This document shows, piece by piece, positions 16,700 through 24,805 of a stretch of 64,000 bases of DNA. Under the pieces are notes generated by a model that saw nothing but the letters and a program-made list of their open reading frames with translations, did not search any database and was not told the DNA's origin. The stretch covers positions 124,001 to 188,000 of the forward strand of contig NZ_JBHUDG010000012.1 of NCBI RefSeq assembly GCF_042678145.1, in the 5' to 3' direction. Source of the DNA: Pseudopedobacter beijingensis. Lineage in GTDB: Bacteria; Bacteroidota; Bacteroidia; Sphingobacteriales; Sphingobacteriaceae. Every line of letters starts with the position of its first letter. The first letter of the stretch is position 1. The position numbers and the translations under genes are program-made.

Positions 16700-18175
16700 A
16701 TGAAAGAAGGAACAGAATCAACCAACGAAGTGTCCAAGACATTTAAATATTGGCAAACACGAACCATTATAGTGACAATGATAGGTTATGCCATATTCTA
16801 TTTTGTGCGCAAAAACTTTTCTTTTGCTATACCGGGCTTAACTGCCGAGTATGGGATAACTAAAACAAGTTTCGGTATCATCATGACGTTGGTTACTATT
16901 GTTTATGGTTTATCCCGGTTTCTTAACGGATTGATGGCAGACAGGATGAACGCCCGTTACCACATGTCTATTGGCTTGTTTCTGTGTGCTATAGCCAATT
17001 TTGCTTTTGGGTGGGGTACTGATTTGAGTGCTTCGATTACCGGAGAAACCAGCGGCCCCATGTTCACAAATACCATGGTGCTGATATTTGGTATCATCCT
17101 GATTATAAATAATTTTATCCAGGGAAGTGGTTTTCCTCCCGTAGCGCGTTTGTTAACTCACTGGATACCACAGAACGAACTGGCTACAAAAATGTCTGTG
17201 TGGAACACTTCGCATTCTATCGGTGCTGCTCTGGTAGCTATTCTTGCCGGTTATATTATGGGGTCTTTAGGGACTAATATGAGTGAGAACCCAGAGGTAA
17301 TTGCGGCTATTGCTGCAAACCTGAAGGTAGACCCGACAGATGCCGAGAAAATGAAAAGTGTTATTGAATCTGCTTCTCATTACGGAGCATGGAAATGGTG
17401 TTTTTGGATTCCCGCTGGCATTGCGCTTCTTGGCTCTATAGGGTTATTCATTGGTTTGCGGGACACTCCTTCTTCTGTAGGTCTGCCTGAATTACATAAA
17501 ACACATAAAAAAGGAAAAGATTCTTCTGCTGAATTTAAGGCTTTTGTGCGTAAAGCAGTTTATCGCAATAAATGGATATGGATACTGGGAATAGCTAATT
17601 TCTTCGTATATATCGTTCGTTTTGCCGTATTGGATTGGGGACCAACATTTTTGAAAGAAGCGCATGGTATGACATTGACGAGTGCCGGATGGACTGTTGC
17701 TGTTTTCGAAATTTTTGGTATAGTAGGTATGCTGGCTGCTGGCTGGGTTACCGATAAATACCTTAAAGGAAAAGCCCATCATACCTCCTTATACTGCATG
17801 ATTGGTGTAGCCGTATTTATGACCATTTTCTTGTACTTACCAGATAGTACACCGTCTTGGGGGATGATACTGGTTTTAGCAATGTCGGGCTTTTTTATTT
17901 ATGGTCCACAGGCGCTTATCGGGATAGCGGCAGCCAATCAGGCTACCAATAGAGCGGCAGCTACAGCTAACGGACTTACAGGTTTGTTTGGGTATGCAAG
18001 TGGTTTGGTGTCTGGTGTAGGTGTAGGTTATATGGTAGATGCTATTAATAAAGTTAATCCGGGAAAAGCCTGGGATTATGTTTTTATGATGATGATTGGT
18101 ATGGCTGTACTTTGCGTATTTATTTTTGCATTGATGTGGAAAGCCAAAGCACATGGTTATGAATCTGAAGAATAA
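16700..18175 (+). CDS. glpT: Glycerol-3-phosphate transporter (OPA family), first copy
   Basis: This 491-residue protein has 12 predicted membrane helices. The N-terminus reads GYAIFYFVRKNFSFAIPGL, followed by SRFLNGLMADRMNARY and the organophosphate:phosphate antiporter signature KMSVWNTSHSIGAALVAILAG. It is longer than E. coli GlpT (452) because of an insert at about residues 190-230 (MSENPEVIAAIAANLKVDPTD...), which lies between helices five and six. It exchanges external glycerol phosphate for cytosolic phosphate in the inner membrane. A second, shorter paralogue lies at 47686-49029 beside glpQ. Placement between egsA and an AraL-like phosphatase leaves open which glycerol phosphate enantiomer this copy prefers. 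Confidence 0.92.
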   Translation: MKEGTESTNEVSKTFKYWQTRTIIVTMIGYAIFYFVRKNFSFAIPGLTAEYGITKTSFGIIMTLVTIVYGLSRFLNGLMADRMNARYHMSIGLFLCAIANFAFGWGTDLSASITGETSGPMFTNTMVLIFGIILIINNFIQGSGFPPVARLLTHWIPQNELATKMSVWNTSHSIGAALVAILAGYIMGSLGTNMSENPEVIAAIAANLKVDPTDAEKMKSVIESASHYGAWKWCFWIPAGIALLGSIGLFIGLRDTPSSVGLPELHKTHKKGKDSSAEFKAFVRKAVYRNKWIWILGIANFFVYIVRFAVLDWGPTFLKEAHGMTLTSAGWTVAVFEIFGIVGMLAAGWVTDKYLKGKAHHTSLYCMIGVAVFMTIFLYLPDSTPSWGMILVLAMSGFFIYGPQALIGIAAANQATNRAAATANGLTGLFGYASGLVSGVGVGYMVDAINKVNPGKAWDYVFMMMIGMAVLCVFIFALMWKAKAHGYESEE

Positions 18176-18186
18176 TAAAAAATAAA

Positions 18187-19056
18187 ATGAACGAATATAT
18201 ATATAACGATAAAGCAAGCTTAAATAGTTCTGATAAATTATACGACTGTCTGAGAAATATTAAGCATATAGCTTTGGATATGGACGGGACAATTTATAAC
18301 GGAAGTACATTGTTTCCGTTTACCATTCCTTTTTTGCGTAACCTGAAAGAAATGGGTATCTCCTACTCTTTTCTAACTAATAATCCTTCTAAAAGTACAG
18401 ATGACTATCTTTTACATCTGTCTAAAATGGGAATAACAGCAGATAGAGAAGAAATGTACACTTCGGCTCAGGCTACTATAGAATATATCAAAACAAATAT
18501 GCCTCAGACAAAGCGTCTTTTTCTGTTGGGAACACCAAGTATGATCAGCGAATTTGAACAGGCGGGATTTATCTCTACCGCTGATGATGAGCATGATGTT
18601 CCGGATGCTGTAGTTGTGGCATTTGATATGTCTCTTACCTATTCCAGATTGTGTAGGGCCTCCTGGTGGGTATCGCAAAAAATACCTTATATAGCTACAA
18701 ACCCGGATAGAGTATGTCCTACAGATAAGAACATTATATTGGTAGATTGTGGAGCTATTTATACCTGTATAGAATACGCTACGGGCAGGCTTCCAGACAT
18801 TGTTATAGGAAAGCCCAATCCAGGGATGTTACAGGGGATACTGTCTCGTTATCAATTAGACCCATCGGAAGTATTAATGGTAGGCGATCGTATTTATACA
18901 GACGTTAAAATGGCCTTGAATGCGGGTGCTATAGGAGCCTTGGTGTTATCTGGAGAGACAACAATGGAGATTGTTGCTCAGGCAGAAGATGTTCCACATA
19001 TTATTGCCAGAGATTTGGCAGAACTTGAGCAGATGCTTGTAGCAGCGAAGAGTTAA
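18187..19056 (+). CDS. HAD-IIA (NagD/AraL-like) sugar-phosphate phosphatase
   Basis: This 289-residue protein has the HAD motif I IALDMDGTIYNGS with nucleophile Asp31 and Asp33, motif II SFLTNNPSKS, motif III Lys in VIGKPNPGML, and motif IV MVGDRIYTDV. A C2 cap sits between motifs II and III (about residues 80-205), as in NagD, AraL and phosphoglycolate phosphatases of class IIA. The gene starts 11 bp after glpT and is probably co-transcribed. In Bacillus subtilis araL (same class) is adjacent to araM (G1P dehydrogenase), so the EgsA-AraL partnership recurs here. A role as a glycerol-1-phosphate or related phosphate-ester phosphatase is plausible but not shown by the sequence. Confidence 0.88.
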   Translation: MNEYIYNDKASLNSSDKLYDCLRNIKHIALDMDGTIYNGSTLFPFTIPFLRNLKEMGISYSFLTNNPSKSTDDYLLHLSKMGITADREEMYTSAQATIEYIKTNMPQTKRLFLLGTPSMISEFEQAGFISTADDEHDVPDAVVVAFDMSLTYSRLCRASWWVSQKIPYIATNPDRVCPTDKNIILVDCGAIYTCIEYATGRLPDIVIGKPNPGMLQGILSRYQLDPSEVLMVGDRIYTDVKMALNAGAIGALVLSGETTMEIVAQAEDVPHIIARDLAELEQMLVAAKS

Positions 19057-19073
19057 GTAACCTCTAGAATATA

Positions 19074-19214
19074 AAAAAGGGGCTATATCAATAATAAAAA
19101 CATTGTCATTTGGATGAGTAGAGTGAAGAGAAATCTCTTTCCTAAGTACTTCTGAAAGAGATCCCTCTACAGCGTTCGGGATGACAAGGTCCTTTTGTGA
19201 TATAGCCCCTTTTT
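19074..19214. terminator. Bidirectional terminator with a second palindrome inserted in its loop
   Basis: Perfect 17-bp arms AAAAAGGGGCTATATCA (19074-19090) and TGATATAGCCCCTTTTT (19198-19214) form a terminator serving both the HAD gene (plus) and frr (minus). The loop is not short: it contains an 85-bp imperfect palindrome (19103-19187) bounded by TTGTCAT/ATGACAA and centred on ATCTCTTTC/GAAAGAGAT (19133-19141, 19154-19162). This is consistent with an interspersed palindromic element inserted exactly into the terminator loop. Confidence 0.8.
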
Positions 19215-19227
19215 GTATTTATACGGT

Positions 19228-19791
19228 TTATACCGTCATAATATCTTTTTCTTTAGCTTCTATCAGCTGATCGATTTTAGCTATAAAAGCATCTGTTATT
19301 TTCTGAACCTCAGCTTCACCTGTTTTTATCTCATCTTCAGAAACACCTTCGCTTTTTAATTTCTTAATGCTTTCATTGGTGTTCTTTCTGATATTCCTGA
19401 TACTGATTTTTCCATTTTCAGCTTCCTCTTTAGCTTGTTTTACCAGGTTTTTTCTTCGTTCTTCGGTAAGTGGGGGAACATTTAATCTGACAACAGAACC
19501 ATCATTTTGTGGGTTAAGTCCACAATTTGAGTTTAGTATACCTTTTTCAATTGGGCCAATCATCGATTTTTCCCATGGCTGAACTACAATAGTTCTGGCA
19601 TCAGGGGTATTAATGTTAGCAACTTGAGAAAGCGGTGTTGGCGCACCATAATATTCTACAACAACGCCATCTAACATAGATGGAGAAGCTTTTCCAGCTC
19701 TTATTTTCATCAGCTCGCTGTCTGTGTGCGAAACCGATTTATTCATGGTGTCTTTAGCTTCTTCCAGTTCTAGTTTAATGAATTCGTTCAT
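19228..19791 (-). CDS. frr: Ribosome recycling factor
   Basis: This 187-residue protein matches RRF in size and motifs. It opens with a helix containing AKDTMNKSVSHTDSELMKIRAGKASPSMLDGV, then the hinge and domain II with TPLSQVANI and ARTIVVQPWEKSMIGPIEKGI. The C-terminal helix bundle includes PPLTEERRKNLVKQAKEEAENGKISIRNIRK. It splits post-termination ribosomes together with EF-G in the cytosol. It follows pyrH by 21 bp and ends at the nested terminator 19074-19214, so pyrH-frr is a two-gene unit, as in many bacteria. Confidence 0.98.
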   Translation of the reverse strand: MNEFIKLELEEAKDTMNKSVSHTDSELMKIRAGKASPSMLDGVVVEYYGAPTPLSQVANINTPDARTIVVQPWEKSMIGPIEKGILNSNCGLNPQNDGSVVRLNVPPLTEERRKNLVKQAKEEAENGKISIRNIRKNTNESIKKLKSEGVSEDEIKTGEAEVQKITDAFIAKIDQLIEAKEKDIMTV

Positions 19792-19812
19792 TTTTTTAGT
19801 ATTTAAGCTTTG

Positions 19813-20520
19813 TTATTTTACTAATGTACCAATATTTTCGCCATCAATCAGTTTCATTAAGTTTCCGCCTTTGTCCATATCAAATACAATGATAGGAAGA
19901 TTGTTTTCGTCACAAAGGGTAAAAGCCGTCATATCCATTACACTTAAGTCTTTTGCATAAACTTCCTGGAAACTTAAAGTATCAAACTTTGTAGCAGAAG
20001 GGTCTTTTTCAGGGTCAGCAGTATAAATACCATCTACCCGGGTTCCTTTCAATACCACATCTGCTTTAATCTCTATAGCTCTTAATGCAGCAGCAGAATC
20101 AGTAGTAAAATATGGGTTTCCTGTTCCGGCACCAAAAATAACCACACGGCCTTTTTCAAGGTGTCTGATGGCTCTTCTTCTGACATAAGGTTCGCATATT
20201 TGCTCCATTTTAATCGCAGATTGAAGTCTGGTGTATACTCCAATTGTTTCCAATGCATTTTGTAAAGCCATTGAATTGATTACGGTAGCAAGCATACCCA
20301 TGTAGTCTGCCTGAGCGCGGTCCATTCCGGATTTTTCAGCACTTAAGCCTCTAAAGATATTGCCTCCGCCTATAACGACAGCAACTTCAACACCTTTTTC
20401 TTTAACGGCTTTTATCTCTTCTGCGTATTGTAATACGCGGGCATTGTCTATACCATATTGTTGCGATCCCATTAGCGACTCGCCACTTAGTTTTAGTAGA
20501 ATTCTTTTGTACTTCATCAA
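19813..20520 (-). CDS. pyrH: UMP kinase
   Basis: This 235-residue amino-acid-kinase-fold protein has KRILLKLSGESLMG at the N-terminus, VAVVIGGGNIFRGL, the UMP-binding ATVINSMALQNAL region, FGAGTGNPYFTTDSAAALRA, and VDGIYTADPEKDPSA. It phosphorylates UMP to UDP in the cytosol. There are two adjacent Met codons at the start; the second (MKYKRILL) gives the usual N-terminus. A TATTTTTG box (20535-20542, minus direction) fits the Bacteroidota -7 consensus, but I saw no convincing -33 element at the right distance. It is followed by frr. Confidence 0.98.
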   Translation of the reverse strand: MMKYKRILLKLSGESLMGSQQYGIDNARVLQYAEEIKAVKEKGVEVAVVIGGGNIFRGLSAEKSGMDRAQADYMGMLATVINSMALQNALETIGVYTRLQSAIKMEQICEPYVRRRAIRHLEKGRVVIFGAGTGNPYFTTDSAAALRAIEIKADVVLKGTRVDGIYTADPEKDPSATKFDTLSFQEVYAKDLSVMDMTAFTLCDENNLPIIVFDMDKGGNLMKLIDGENIGTLVK

Positions 20521-20622
20521 AAGGGTGATTTTGGCAAAAATAGGAAAATTATTGTTTTGTCGACCTTAAAAGTTGTCTTTGTTCCGGATATTGGGATTGT
20601 TTGCAGATAGTATATTCTTAAT

Positions 20623-21606
20623 TTACATAAATAAGGGCCTGAAAATCCACTTATGGCGGTTGTTGTACTCCAGTGTTGGTGCAGGGATTTTAATCATATC
20701 AGCTACGAATAATATGCTTTTTAGCCATTTTTTATTGGTGTGTATTCTTGATAAAGAAATGTCCGGGGATATATAGAAGCTTCTTGTTCTATTTAAGGCT
20801 CCGTCTGGTATTGGATGATTGTACATTTCTGCCCAAGAATTATGTACAGCACCGTACATTCCTGAGGTACCATATCCGAAAGCGAGGTTTAGCCATGAGG
20901 GAAAACTATTCTTCTTAATTATACTTTGGATATTTACACTGGCCCAATAGGTTTGAGAATTGTAGTCCTTTAATATACGTTGTCCAAATGATTCGCCATA
21001 GATTTCCTTAGCCCTATCTTTTAGATGTTGTGTTGGGTACTTTTCTTGGGTATAACCCATTTTTATACTTACAATCTGTTGGTTTAAGAAGATCTCCTGT
21101 AGGGAAAAAGTCAATGCTCCTATACCGTTTGCAGCCATATCTCCCCAACTAAATCCCCATTGGGCAGAATGACCGTCTAGTATTTCCATCATGGTTTGCA
21201 TAGAAATACCACTAATAGTTCCTGCAATTGCACTTGGTATTCTTTTTAGACCAGCGTATCTCCAAACTTCTGTAGAAAGTCGGCTGTATTGGTAAGTTGT
21301 CCAGGTATGTCCCGCTTTATCCATTTGTTGCCAGTTATCATTGTCATTTTTTAAATGGAATGATGTTTTTGCATACCCTTTGTACCAAGCTTCATTCATG
21401 ATGAAATAAGAACTAGATATAGCCAGTGCATGTACGGCTGAAATTGCAATAATTTTATTTTTATTTGAGTCTATCGTGTCTTTTTTTGGAAAAGTTGTTT
21501 CTGTCTCGGAATATAGAAGCTTCTGAGCAAAACAGGAGTAAGAGCATAGAAGCGATATAGCAAATGCAAGATTTTTTAGCATATTCAATTTATCACCCTT
21601 TTTCAT
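20623..21606 (-). CDS. DUF2279-like predicted envelope protein
   Basis: This 327-residue protein of unknown function has an N-terminal signal peptide (core LAFAISLLCSYSCFA). The region WQQMDKAGHTWTTYQYSR and GISMQTMMEILDGHSAQWGFSWGDMAANGIG is the pattern I associate with DUF2279, a periplasmic or outer-membrane family of Bacteroidota. Two hydrophobic stretches (IIAISAVHALAISSSYFIM and the segment around IPSAIAGTISGI) may be membrane-associated. An alternative start at 21582 (MLKNLAF) would give a cleaner signal peptide. The gene is inserted between tsf and pyrH, which are usually close neighbours, and is cut off from tsf by a strong terminator, so it is a separate transcription unit. Confidence 0.8.
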   Translation of the reverse strand: MKKGDKLNMLKNLAFAISLLCSYSCFAQKLLYSETETTFPKKDTIDSNKNKIIAISAVHALAISSSYFIMNEAWYKGYAKTSFHLKNDNDNWQQMDKAGHTWTTYQYSRLSTEVWRYAGLKRIPSAIAGTISGISMQTMMEILDGHSAQWGFSWGDMAANGIGALTFSLQEIFLNQQIVSIKMGYTQEKYPTQHLKDRAKEIYGESFGQRILKDYNSQTYWASVNIQSIIKKNSFPSWLNLAFGYGTSGMYGAVHNSWAEMYNHPIPDGALNRTRSFYISPDISLSRIHTNKKWLKSILFVADMIKIPAPTLEYNNRHKWIFRPLFM

Positions 21607-21776
21607 AGCAAATAATTCATTTCTGCTTTTTAAACTGTTGCAAAATCTTTATATGTACTAAGGATAGGACGAGTTTTTACGTGGCGAAATTAATTAATTA
21701 TTAACCAAAGTTGCAACGGTTTACTATTAAATAAGTTAATCTTTTATTGATCTTTAAATCTTAGAGAATGAAATAG

Positions 21777-21813
21777 AAAAAGCCCCATTTGTTATTAACA
21801 AATGGGGCTTTTT
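21777..21813. terminator. Intrinsic terminator after tsf (bidirectional)
   Basis: Perfect 18-bp arms, AAAAAGCCCCATTTGTTA (21777-21794) and its complement (21796-21813), are separated by one base and flanked by A/T runs. It closes the rplM-rpsI-rpsB-tsf operon 17 bp past the tsf stop codon. Confidence 0.93.
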
Positions 21814-21830
21814 CTTGTTGAAGATAATAC

Positions 21831-22667
21831 TTAAGCTCCTAAAGCAACTCTTTTGAATGAAGTAACAGTTAAACCGTTAGAAACACCGTTTAAGAAAGCT
21901 TTGATATCTTTAGAAGAGTCTTTAACGAACTCCTGGTTCAATAAAGTATTCTCTTTATAGAATTTGTTTAATTTACCAGCAGCAATTTTTTCAACCATTT
22001 CTTCTGGTTTACCTTCTGCTCTGATTTGCTCTTTTGCAATCTCTAATTCTCTTTCGATAGTTTTAGAGTCTACACCATCTTTGTCTAAAGCAACAGGGTT
22101 CATTGCTGCAATTTGCATAGCAACGTCTTTACCTGCATCTTCACCACCGTTAACAACTGCACTTAAGCCTACCAATACACCTAAACGGTAGTTACCGTGG
22201 ATGTAAGGAACAACTTGTTCAGCCTGGATAGTTTCGTATTTAGAAACACCAATTTTTTCTCCGATTTTACCAGTTTGGTCAATAATCAGATCCGAAATTT
22301 TAGCTCCATTCAATTCCAAAGCTAATAAGTCCTCAAGGCTAGCAGGGTTGCTTTCAATTGCTTTGTCAGCGATAGAAGTAGCAAAAGCGATGAAGTCAGC
22401 GTTTTTAGCAACGAAGTCAGTTTCACAGTTAACTTCAACTACTACACCTCTTTTTCCGTCAGCAGTTGTTTTAGCAATAACAACACCTTCGTTAGATTCT
22501 CTATCTTGACGGCTGGCAGCAACTTTAGCTCCTTTTTTACGTAAATAATCGATTGCAGCTTCGAAGTCGCCGTTAGCTTCAACTAAAGCTTTTTTACAAT
22601 CCATCATACCAGCACCAGTTTGTTGGCGCAATTTATTTACATCAGATGCTGAAATTTGTACAGACAT
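21831..22667 (-). CDS. tsf: Elongation factor Ts
   Basis: This 278-residue protein has an N-terminal UBA-like domain (SASDVNKLRQQTGAGMMDCKKALVEANGDFEAAIDYLRKKG), including the EF-Tu-contacting TGAGMMDCKKAL motif, and the core region with VVVEVNCETDFVAKN. It exchanges GDP for GTP on EF-Tu in the cytosol. The length is near E. coli EF-Ts (283). It lies 109 bp after rpsB, with an imperfect hairpin (22703-22759) in the gap, and is the last gene of the ribosomal operon before the terminator 21777-21813. Confidence 0.98.
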   Translation of the reverse strand: MSVQISASDVNKLRQQTGAGMMDCKKALVEANGDFEAAIDYLRKKGAKVAASRQDRESNEGVVIAKTTADGKRGVVVEVNCETDFVAKNADFIAFATSIADKAIESNPASLEDLLALELNGAKISDLIIDQTGKIGEKIGVSKYETIQAEQVVPYIHGNYRLGVLVGLSAVVNGGEDAGKDVAMQIAAMNPVALDKDGVDSKTIERELEIAKEQIRAEGKPEEMVEKIAAGKLNKFYKENTLLNQEFVKDSSKDIKAFLNGVSNGLTVTSFKRVALGA

Positions 22668-22702
22668 TTTGTTCTATTTTAAAGTTTCTCTTTATAAAAG
22701 TA

Positions 22703-22759
22703 AGGGGTTGCTAGTTGTCAGTTGTAGCATAAACCAACAACTAAAAACCAACAACCCCT
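22703..22759 (-). repeat. Imperfect hairpin in the rpsB-tsf spacer
   Basis: Arms AGGGGTTG (22703-22710) and CAACCCCT (22752-22759) are perfect complements; the interior contains further partly pairing AGTTGT/ACAACT words. No T-tract follows strongly on the minus strand, so it more likely modulates tsf expression or mRNA ends than fully terminates. Confidence 0.5.
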
Positions 22760-22776
22760 GTTTATTTAAAATTTAA

Positions 22777-23589
22777 TTATTCGCCTTGAGCTTCTTCTGC
22801 AACTTTTTTAGACTTTTTTGCAGATTCTTCTTTAGCTTCAGGAGCGTCTACTTTAGCTTTAGCTGCCGCTGCTTCTTTTTCTGCCTCAGCATCTTTCTCT
22901 TGTTTACGCTCTTCTAAACCTTCTTCAATAGCTTTAACAATGATACCTGTAACCAAAGAAATTGATTTTGTAGCATCGTCGTTTGCCGGAATAGGGAAAT
23001 CAATGTTAGAAGGATCAGAGTTTGTATCAACCATTGCAAACGTAGGGATGTTTAATTTCAACGCTTCGCTTACTGCAATGTGCTCTTTCTTTACATCTAT
23101 TAAGAATAATGCAGCAGGAAGACGGTTCAAATCAGAAATACCACCTAGAAGGTTTTCTAATTTAATACGCTCACGCTGAATCATTAATTTCTCTTTTTTA
23201 GACAACACATCAAAAGTACCATCTTTGGTCATTTTGTCTATGTTAGTCATTTTTTTGATAGACTTTCTAACTGTAGTAAAGTTAGTTAACATACCGCCTA
23301 ACCATCTTTCTGTTACGAAAGGCATGTTTACAGATTTTGCTTGCTCAGCAACGATATCTTTCGCTTGTTTTTTTGTAGCAACAAATAAAACTTTACGACC
23401 AGATTTTACGATTTGCTTAATTGCAGCAGCAGCCTCTTCAACTTTAACTAAAGTTTTGTTTAAGTCAATGATATGGATCCCGTTGCGCTCCATGAAAATG
23501 TATTGCGCCATTTTAGGATTCCACTTTCTGGTAAGGTGACCAAAGTGTACACCTGCATCCAATAAGTCCTGATAAGTTGTTCTTGCCAT
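22777..23589 (-). CDS. rpsB: 30S ribosomal protein S2
   Basis: This 270-residue protein has the S2 N-terminus TYQDLLDAGVHFGHLTRKWNPKM, the motif YIFMERNGIHIIDLNKT, and VTERWLGGMLTNFTTVRKS. Later it has PAALFLIDVKKEHIAVSEA and the NIDFPIPANDDA signature. It is about 30 residues longer than E. coli S2 because of a Lys/Glu/Ala-rich tail (about residues 225-270), common in Bacteroidota. It is the third gene of the rplM-rpsI-rpsB-tsf operon, 18 bp after rpsI. Confidence 0.98.
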   Translation of the reverse strand: MARTTYQDLLDAGVHFGHLTRKWNPKMAQYIFMERNGIHIIDLNKTLVKVEEAAAAIKQIVKSGRKVLFVATKKQAKDIVAEQAKSVNMPFVTERWLGGMLTNFTTVRKSIKKMTNIDKMTKDGTFDVLSKKEKLMIQRERIKLENLLGGISDLNRLPAALFLIDVKKEHIAVSEALKLNIPTFAMVDTNSDPSNIDFPIPANDDATKSISLVTGIIVKAIEEGLEERKQEKDAEAEKEAAAAKAKVDAPEAKEESAKKSKKVAEEAQGE

Positions 23590-23607
23590 TGTTGTGTCCT
23601 CCTTAAA

Positions 23608-23994
23608 TTAACGTTTACTGAACTGGAATTTCTTACGAGCTTTTGCTCTACCTGGTTTCTTACGCTCAACCATACGGTTATCACGTGTCATTAAGCCTTT
23701 AGCTCTTAATGCAGGTTTCCTGATCGGATCTAATTCAACAATAGCTTTAGCAATCGCTAAACGAACTGCCTCAGCCTGACCTTTTATACCGCCACCGGCA
23801 ACATTTACTTTTACATCATATTGACCAGTTACCTCAGTAACGATGAATGCCTGGTTTACGATATATTGTAAAGGAAGCGTTGGGAAATATTCTGTATAAT
23901 CTTTACCGTTAACGGTAATTTTGCCGTCCCCCTCAGTTAAATAGATACGGGCAACCGCAGTTTTTCTTCTTCCAGAAGTGTTTGTAACTGACAT
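23608..23994 (-). CDS. rpsI: 30S ribosomal protein S9
   Basis: This 128-residue protein has the S9 pattern: GRRKTAVARIYLTEGDGKITVNG near the start, GGGIKGQAEAVRLAIAKAIV in the middle, and the basic C-terminal tail that reaches the ribosomal P site, here RAKARKKFQFSKR ending in arginine as is conserved. It follows rplM by 16 bp, the near-universal rplM-rpsI pairing. Confidence 0.98.
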   Translation of the reverse strand: MSVTNTSGRRKTAVARIYLTEGDGKITVNGKDYTEYFPTLPLQYIVNQAFIVTEVTGQYDVKVNVAGGGIKGQAEAVRLAIAKAIVELDPIRKPALRAKGLMTRDNRMVERKKPGRAKARKKFQFSKR

Positions 23995-24010
23995 TTGTTT
24001 TCTCCTTTAA

Positions 24011-24454
24011 TTAAAATTTAACTTCTACAGGGGTTTGCGCCGCGTGTGGATGCTCATTTCCTGCATAAACATACAAGTTTTTGAATAAAGCTCTGCCTAA
24101 ACGGGTTTTTGGTAACATACCTCTAACAGCTTTCTCAATAATTCTTGTAGGATGTTTTTGTAATAATTCTTTTGGAGAAATAAAACGTTGACCTCCCGGA
24201 TAACCTGTGTAACGAACATAAACTTTGTCGCCTAGTTTGTTACCAGTTAATTTAACCTTGTCTGCATTAATAACAATTACGTTATCGCCGCAGTCTACGT
24301 GTGGGGTATATCCCGGCTTGTGTTTACCTCTAATCACTTTCGCAATGTTAGAAGACAAGCGCCCCAAAATCTCGCCCTGAGCGTCAACAACAACCCATTG
24401 TTTGTTAACGGTCTTTTTGTTGGCAGAGACAGTTTTGTAACTTAACGTATTCAC
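24011..24454 (-). CDS. rplM: 50S ribosomal protein L13
   Basis: This 147-residue protein has the L13 motifs WVVVDAQGEILGRLSSNIAKVIRGKHKPGYTPHVDCGD and VYRYTGYPGG-like YVRYTGYPGG, ending with the GMLPKTRLGRALFKNLYVYAGNEHPH block. It is the first gene of the operon. A textbook Bacteroidota promoter lies 56-86 bp upstream of the start codon, with a short hairpin in the leader. Confidence 0.98.
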   Translation of the reverse strand: MNTLSYKTVSANKKTVNKQWVVVDAQGEILGRLSSNIAKVIRGKHKPGYTPHVDCGDNVIVINADKVKLTGNKLGDKVYVRYTGYPGGQRFISPKELLQKHPTRIIEKAVRGMLPKTRLGRALFKNLYVYAGNEHPHAAQTPVEVKF

Positions 24455-24491
24455 TTGCTTGATATTTAATTATTTAATAAAAATTATCTTT

Positions 24492-24506
24492 CCCTAAAAT
24501 AAGGGA
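24492..24506 (-). promoter_or_regulatory. Small leader hairpin in front of rplM
   Basis: TCCCT (24491-24495) and AGGGA (24502-24506) flank six A/T bases, just after the promoter and before rplM. Ribosomal operon leaders often bind a ribosomal protein for autoregulation, but this stem is short and could be chance. Confidence 0.25.
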
Positions 24507-24509
24507 GTG

Positions 24510-24540
24510 CAAAGGTATTACAAAACTTTTAATATTCAAA
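24510..24540 (-). promoter_or_regulatory. Promoter of the rplM-rpsI-rpsB-tsf operon
   Basis: In the minus direction the sequence has TTTG (24540-24537), a 19-bp spacer, and TACCTTTG (24517-24510), followed by C. This fits the Bacteroidota primary sigma consensus TTTG-N19-TAnnTTTG exactly. Confidence 0.85.
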
Positions 24541-24805
24541 TAGTTGAGCCTAATATTTTTAGAGGTTAAAATTTTATGCGGCTTATAGCTTAAGATTGTT
24601 CTGTCCTGTTTCGGGATTTCTTCGGGAAAACAGGGGTGTTTCTCGAACAAGTCCCGAAGCGTTCCCGAAGAGATCTGAGAATATGTGGCAAAATACAGCA
24701 ACTGTAGGAAAAAACAGGCAATTGTGTTTAGAATATGAAGAAAGGGCGATTGGGGATGGAAAAATATTTATAGTTTAGCAAAATATTATTAGCTTTAAAA
24801 ATATT
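24541..24805. other. Spacer between the rplM promoter and the orphan SusC gene
   Basis: Together with the rplM leader this gap is 351 bp. It contains a weak inverted repeat CCTGTTT (24605-24611) / AAACAGG (24628-24634) and several TTCCCGAAG-like words. The plus-strand reading frame here (24596-24778) has no family resemblance and I do not call it a gene. Confidence 0.4.

Noticed and set aside
20535..20542. pyrH promoter
   Set aside because: TATTTTTG fits the -7 box, but no TTTG lies at 19-21 bp upstream, so I did not list it as a promoter feature.
24596..24778. 60-residue open frame between rplM promoter and orphan SusC
   Set aside because: Low-complexity, no recognisable motif, and it overlaps inverted repeats; not enough support for a gene.
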